NCBI GenBank assembly: GCA_964459445.1
Contig: CAYWMP010000025.1
Coordinates: 1-43,887 of the forward strand
Direction: 5' to 3'
From: CAYWMP01 sp964459445
GTDB taxonomy: Bacteria; Desulfobacterota; DSM-4660; Desulfatiglandales; HGW-15
Length of the DNA: 43,887 nt
A program made the translations under genes and the position numbers. Below the pieces are notes generated by a model, which did no database searches, had not been told where the DNA came from, and saw only the letters and a list, made by a program, of their open reading frames with translations. Shown piece after piece: positions 40,390 through 43,887 of the stretch (its first letter is position 1; each line of letters starts with the position of its first letter).

Positions 40390-41475
40390 TTATCCCCCTC
40401 TTTTTTCGAATTCGGCCATGAATTGAACCAGGTCCTCTACGGCACCTATTCCTGTGGCATTGTAAATAGATGCCCGGCAACCCCCGACAGAGCGGTGGCC
40501 CTTAAGTCCGCCCATCCCTTCCTTAAGTGCGTCTTCTACGAAGGCCTTTTCCAAGTCTTCATTGGGCAGTCTGAAGGTCACGTTCATCAAAGATCTGCTG
40601 TCGCTGTCGGCCGTTCCTTGATAAAATTCGGATTGGTCTACGAAATCATAAAGCAGACCGGCCTTCTCGCCATTTTGGCGCGCCATCTCTTCCAGGCCGC
40701 CGATCTCCTCTTCCAACCACTTCAGGACCAGATCTATGGTGTAGATGACAAAGCAGGACGGCGTGTTGAACATCGAATTCTTTTCCGCAAAGGTCGTGTA
40801 TTTCAGCATCGTTGGAATGTCCTTGGGCGTCCTCTCAAGCATGTCCTTGCGAATAATGACCAGCGCTGTTCCGGAAGGGCCGATATTCTTTTGTGCCCCC
40901 GCATAGATCAGACCAAAAGGATTAACGTCAAAGGGACGACTCAATATGTCCGAGGACATATCGCAAACGAGTGGCACACTTCCCGACGCGGGGAATTCAG
41001 CCCATTGGGTCCCCTTGATGGTATTGTTGGAGGTGAAATGGAGATAGGATGCATCGTCATGAATCGAGAAGTCCCGTGGGACATAGGAAAAATTTCTATC
41101 TTTGGAGGAAGCAAGGACTTTCACATCCTTTTTTTGGATTTCCGCTTCTTTGATGGCCTTGGTGGACCAGGTACCCGTGTTGATATAGTCAACAGGCTTG
41201 CCTGAAAGGGCCAGGTTCATGGGAATCATACAAAACTGAAGGCTGGCGCCTCCCTGGATGAACAGGACATGAAAATCCTCTCCCAAAGCGAGAAGTCTTT
41301 TAGTCCTTTCCACTGCATCATTGATTACATCATCAAACCACTTTGACCGATGGCTCACCTCTGTAATGGACATACCCGAACCCCGATAGTCGAGAAACCC
41401 CTCCTTGATTTGTTCAAGAACGGATAAGGGAAGTGCTGCAGGTCCCGCGTTAAAGTTGTGAATTCTCTTTGGCAT
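40390..41475 (-). CDS. serC: Phosphoserine aminotransferase
   Basis: 361 residues; PLP enzyme converting 3-phosphohydroxypyruvate to phosphoserine (serine synthesis). The N-terminus (HNFNAGPAALPLSVLEQI), the PLP lysine segment YAGAQKNIGPSGTALVII and the C-terminal GHRSVGGCRASIYNATG are all characteristic. GGAAGGAGAC lies 8 bases before the ATG. Length is normal for SerC (about 360). It is immediately upstream of asnS on the same strand. It fits the serS and asnS genes nearby only loosely. Confidence 0.98.
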   Translation of the reverse strand: MPKRIHNFNAGPAALPLSVLEQIKEGFLDYRGSGMSITEVSHRSKWFDDVINDAVERTKRLLALGEDFHVLFIQGGASLQFCMIPMNLALSGKPVDYINTGTWSTKAIKEAEIQKKDVKVLASSKDRNFSYVPRDFSIHDDASYLHFTSNNTIKGTQWAEFPASGSVPLVCDMSSDILSRPFDVNPFGLIYAGAQKNIGPSGTALVIIRKDMLERTPKDIPTMLKYTTFAEKNSMFNTPSCFVIYTIDLVLKWLEEEIGGLEEMARQNGEKAGLLYDFVDQSEFYQGTADSDSRSLMNVTFRLPNEDLEKAFVEDALKEGMGGLKGHRSVGGCRASIYNATGIGAVEDLVQFMAEFEKRGG

Positions 41476-41589
41476 AAGTCAGTCTCCTTCCAAGATTAGA
41501 GTTCGCTTCGGATTGATCGTCATCTAGGGTAGGGCAATCCATTAGAATCAAGCGGAATCATACCGCATCATGAGATACAGGGAAATCAT

Positions 41590-41661
41590 GTTTTTCGTCC
41601 CTGTAAAGAGATTGCTGAGTCACCGCAAAATGAAACAGAGTTAAACTGATAACCTTTTTCT
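41590..41661 (+). repeat. Dispersed intergenic repeat, family B, copy 3
   Basis: Carries TCCCTGTAAAGAGATTGCTG then AGTCACCG and TGAAACAG. It is the best match to copy 1 (19789, minus strand) and lies between cooC and serC, reaching the cooC stop. Confidence 0.6.
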
Positions 41662-42418
41662 AAATAAGGTTTTCAATCATTACTTTGACAGCAGAGAGCC
41701 CCTCCGGATCTTTTTCAAAAGGGGGCAGCCCTTCGAGATCGGCTTCAATGATATTTGTTCCGAAGGGAATGAAACCCAGGAACTCAAAGTCGGGCATGTG
41801 CTCGACCAAAAAGGTTTGGTCCTTGTCCGACCGGATCTTATTTCCCACAAAGGACAAATTTTTCACGCCAACGTCCGTGGAGAGTTTTTTGATCTGATAG
41901 GCGGTTTCAATACTGCGCCGTCCGGGCTCCACCACCACAACCAGTCTGTCCACTGCCATGGCCGTTCCTCTGCCCAGATGTTCCAAACCGGCTTCCATAT
42001 CCAAGACGATGGCTTCGTCCCGGGCAAGGACAATATGCCTCACAAGATTTTTTAACAAAGTGCTCTCGGGACAGATACAACCCGCCCCGCCCTTTTTAAC
42101 CCCACCCAATACCATGAGTCTGATGCCATCCATCTGGATAGATAGCTTATCAGGCAGATCATCCACTTTAGGGTTGAGCTTGAAAAATGAACCCATAGTC
42201 CCGACCTTGGCTTCGGTCCTTTCTTCAATAAGCTCCGTCATTTCAGAAATAGGAACAATGTCCTGGCTGTCTTTGACTCCCAGGGCTTGTGCAAGGTTCG
42301 CGTCTGGATCCGCATCTATGGCCAATACCCTCTTTCCCTGATCAGAGAGGGCCTTTATCAAAAAAGATGCAAAAGTCGTTTTTCCCACACCGCCTTTGCC
42401 GCTAATGGCAATTTTCAT
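41660..42418 (-). CDS. cooC: CooC-type nickel-insertion ATPase for CO dehydrogenase
   Basis: 252 residues of the MinD/ArsA-like deviant P-loop family: GKGGVGKTT (7-15) and DADPDANLAQALG. The CxC metal site of CooC/AcsF proteins is C114 and C116 (GCICPES). These proteins load Ni into the active site of CO dehydrogenase or acetyl-CoA synthase. AGAGGT lies before the ATG at 42418. No CODH/ACS gene is in the window. Its presence indicates a Ni-CODH, commonly with a Wood-Ljungdahl pathway, in this organism. Confidence 0.93.
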   Translation of the reverse strand: MKIAISGKGGVGKTTFASFLIKALSDQGKRVLAIDADPDANLAQALGVKDSQDIVPISEMTELIEERTEAKVGTMGSFFKLNPKVDDLPDKLSIQMDGIRLMVLGGVKKGGAGCICPESTLLKNLVRHIVLARDEAIVLDMEAGLEHLGRGTAMAVDRLVVVVEPGRRSIETAYQIKKLSTDVGVKNLSFVGNKIRSDKDQTFLVEHMPDFEFLGFIPFGTNIIEADLEGLPPFEKDPEGLSAVKVMIENLI

Positions 42419-42884
42419 ATTTTAACCTCTTCTTTTTCCGTTACCTTTTCTTTTTGTCTTTTTGAATGGTTGTGATTTGATGGTCTCGCAAAAAGTCACA
42501 AAATAGACGGCACAGGAAAAAGCTCCGGAAGCAAGGCGCGTGAATCTTTTGGAATCACCGCCAAGAGGCGGTATCTTCGAGAGGCGTACTTAAAGTACGT
42601 CGCAATGACGATCCGCCTTCGCCAAGGCTTCGGCGAGACAGGAAGATGAAGCGCAACGCCGCCCATCGGCTTTGCTCAGGGCCGTGAGCATGTCGAACGG
42701 CAGATGGACTTTTTACAAAGCCGTCATGATTTAGTTTTATAGTTTAGTTTAGCACTAATCTTCAAGAATAAAATACCCGTGCGGTGCACGTTATGATAAG
42801 GGTGGACGGCTAGGAAAATCGAGGGAAGTTGGTTGCCATCCGCGCGAAAAATTGTCCGTGTGGGTGAGAACTCTCAAGTAAGCA
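42419..42884. other. Intergenic region between divergent cooC and prmA
   Basis: 466 bp, mostly repeat DNA (42490-42714). Between 42715 and 42884 it contains a short CGTGC/GCACG hairpin near 42779 and no gene. Promoters for both genes are expected but I did not find a convincing pair. Confidence 0.4.
42490..42714. repeat. Intergenic hairpin element (family A-like, copy 5)
   Basis: Ends AAAAAGTC and GACTTTTT are exact inverted 8-mers. The centre has CGTACTT-A-AAGTACG (42585-42599), matching the CGTAC core of copy 3, and the right half contains the GCTTTGCTCAGGGCCGTGAG sequence also found near 35385. About 225 bp. Confidence 0.6.
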
Positions 42885-43772
42885 ATGAAGATCGAAATCG
42901 CTATAGATGGACCGGCAGAGGCCATATCAGATCTTTTTAATCGATTAGATGAGTTTTCCCCTATGAGAGGGGAGCCCGTGGAGATGCGAGAGAACCTTTC
43001 CAGAATCCTTGTCCTTGAAAACCCGAAGAAACTTGATGGCGCCCTCCATCGCATTTTCCTTATTGCCGGAGAGGTTGAAAAGGAATTGCACCCGGACATC
43101 AAGTTTGAGTTTCGAACACGAAACCTCGCCTATTCAGTACCATACATAGATCGTCAAAACCCCCGAAAACCCTTTAATCCCACTCGAGGCATACAAATTC
43201 AACCATGGCACAAAGGAATTGCAGAACCTAAGGGATCGAACACTATTCTCATCGAGAGTCTTAATGCCTTTGGTGACGGGAGACATCCCACGACCCGTCT
43301 CTGCCTGGCATACCTTGAACAACTATCCCAGGGTGAATCAGGGTCTTGCGGTTTGAAGGGAAAGGAAGTGCTTGATTTTGGCTGCGGCACGGCTCTTCTT
43401 GCCATAGCAGCTACAAAATTGGGCGCCATGGGAGCCCTTTGCGTTGACATGGATGAACATGCCGTATCAGTAGCGAAAAACAACATCGCGATTAACAAAC
43501 TCTCTGACAAGATCAGGGTCAAACAAGGATCTTGGGATATCGTAGTTAGGAATTATGATCTTGTTATCGCCAATGTGGTAGCATCCGTCCTGTTCCGCAA
43601 CGTTAAAAAGATCCCTTATCACCTCAAAGCGAGAGGGAAGGCCATTGTCTCGGGCTTTAGCGATCAGCAGGTCGGGCAATTGGTTTCTAAGTTTCAATCG
43701 GTGGGATTTGGAACTATCGACATCTCAAGTCAGGAGGGGTGGAGCGCAATGTTGTTGGCCTATGAAAAGTGA
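42885..43772 (+). CDS. prmA: Ribosomal protein L11 methyltransferase
   Basis: 295 residues, normal PrmA length. The N-terminal substrate-binding domain is followed by the class I methyltransferase core: AFGDGRHPTTRLCL (PrmA TGxHPTT), LDFGCGTALLAIAA (motif I, SAM site), VDMDEHAV and ANVVA near the catalytic end. It methylates L11 in the cytoplasm. ATG at 42885 has no strong ribosome site. Directly follows a repeat-rich spacer; the next gene begins 94 bp downstream. Confidence 0.93.
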   Translation: MKIEIAIDGPAEAISDLFNRLDEFSPMRGEPVEMRENLSRILVLENPKKLDGALHRIFLIAGEVEKELHPDIKFEFRTRNLAYSVPYIDRQNPRKPFNPTRGIQIQPWHKGIAEPKGSNTILIESLNAFGDGRHPTTRLCLAYLEQLSQGESGSCGLKGKEVLDFGCGTALLAIAATKLGAMGALCVDMDEHAVSVAKNNIAINKLSDKIRVKQGSWDIVVRNYDLVIANVVASVLFRNVKKIPYHLKARGKAIVSGFSDQQVGQLVSKFQSVGFGTIDISSQEGWSAMLLAYEK

Positions 43773-43865
43773 CAATCCTGGCCCTCAGAACCGGGATTCC
43801 TAAAATAAAATGATTATGAAAATATCAACCACGAGAACTTCTTACAAAGGAGAGATTCACACCTG

Positions 43866-43887
43866 ATGAAAGTAATCCAGGGACTAG
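43866..43887 (+). CDS. Start of an unidentified gene, cut by window edge
   Basis: ATG at 43866 gives MKVIQGL before the window ends. AAAGGAGA lies about 13 bases upstream, somewhat far. Too short to identify; it may be co-transcribed with prmA. Confidence 0.35.

Noticed and set aside
1..43887. CRISPR arrays, insertion sequences, prophage or rRNA
   Set aside because: No regularly spaced direct repeats, no transposase or integrase motifs and no rRNA-like stretches were seen on either strand.

Overview
The window looks like a chromosomal segment of an anaerobic, probably sulfate-reducing or syntrophic, Desulfobacterota (former Deltaproteobacteria) bacterium. The evidence is a CooC-type Ni-insertion ATPase, a tungsten-type aldehyde:ferredoxin oxidoreductase (AOR) with MoaD-like neighbours, a system II cytochrome c maturation pair, a sigma-54 enhancer-binding regulator with a matching -24/-12 promoter, and an apparent selenoprotein gene. 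This is inferred from gene content; no rRNA or other phylogenetic marker was compared.

Layout. 1-3865 (-): RND efflux pump (permease truncated by the window edge) and its membrane-fusion protein. 4377-8728 (-): small hypothetical gene, LolA-like periplasmic protein, a PilB/GspE-type ATPase with a C-terminal cyclic-nucleotide-binding domain, and a PilZ-domain protein. 9107-11410 (-): CcsA and ResB. 11730-16830 (+): compact operon serS, penicillin-binding-protein-like transpeptidase, glmS and plsC-like acyltransferase. 16848-18428 (-): EamA transporter, preceded by a MerB-like gene with two in-frame TGA codons. 18608-20416 (+): beta-lactamase-fold serine hydrolase and thioredoxin. 20563-22015 (-): IscU/NifU-like scaffold with a zinc-ribbon tail, then a ComB-like phosphatase. 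22185-22705 (+): frameshifted metallo-beta-lactamase remnant.

22731-33871 is the main accessory block. An AcoR-like sigma-54 activator (-) faces a nine-gene run (+): zinc alcohol dehydrogenase, CUT1-type sugar ABC importer (binding protein, two permeases, ATPase), DUF362 protein, LipB, a free-standing 78-residue lipoyl domain, and an SDR oxidoreductase. The divergent spacer holds a TGGC-N8-TTGC sigma-54 promoter and two 17-bp inverted repeats 33 bp apart, a good fit to activator sites. The block reads as uptake and oxidation of a carbohydrate or polyol, with an unexplained lipoyl carrier module.

34179-37434: a MoaD-like protein (+), a larger protein with a MoaD-like segment (-) and AOR (-). 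37926-38291: small PilZ-like protein. 38996-42418 (-): asnS, serC, cooC. 42885-43772 (+): prmA, followed by the start of another gene.

The most notable observation is the MerB-like gene at 17739-18428. One frame runs through two TGA codons and ends at TAA. Both TGA codons fall where alkylmercury lyase MerB has its catalytic cysteines (Cys96 and Cys159). The second TGA is followed at the right distance by a hairpin with a GGUC loop, as in the E. coli fdhF SECIS element. I read it as a double-selenocysteine MerB homologue in an operon with an EamA exporter, not as a pseudogene. Intergenic regions also carry two families of dispersed repeats: hairpin elements with their own inverted termini, and a shorter repeat of about 70 bp.
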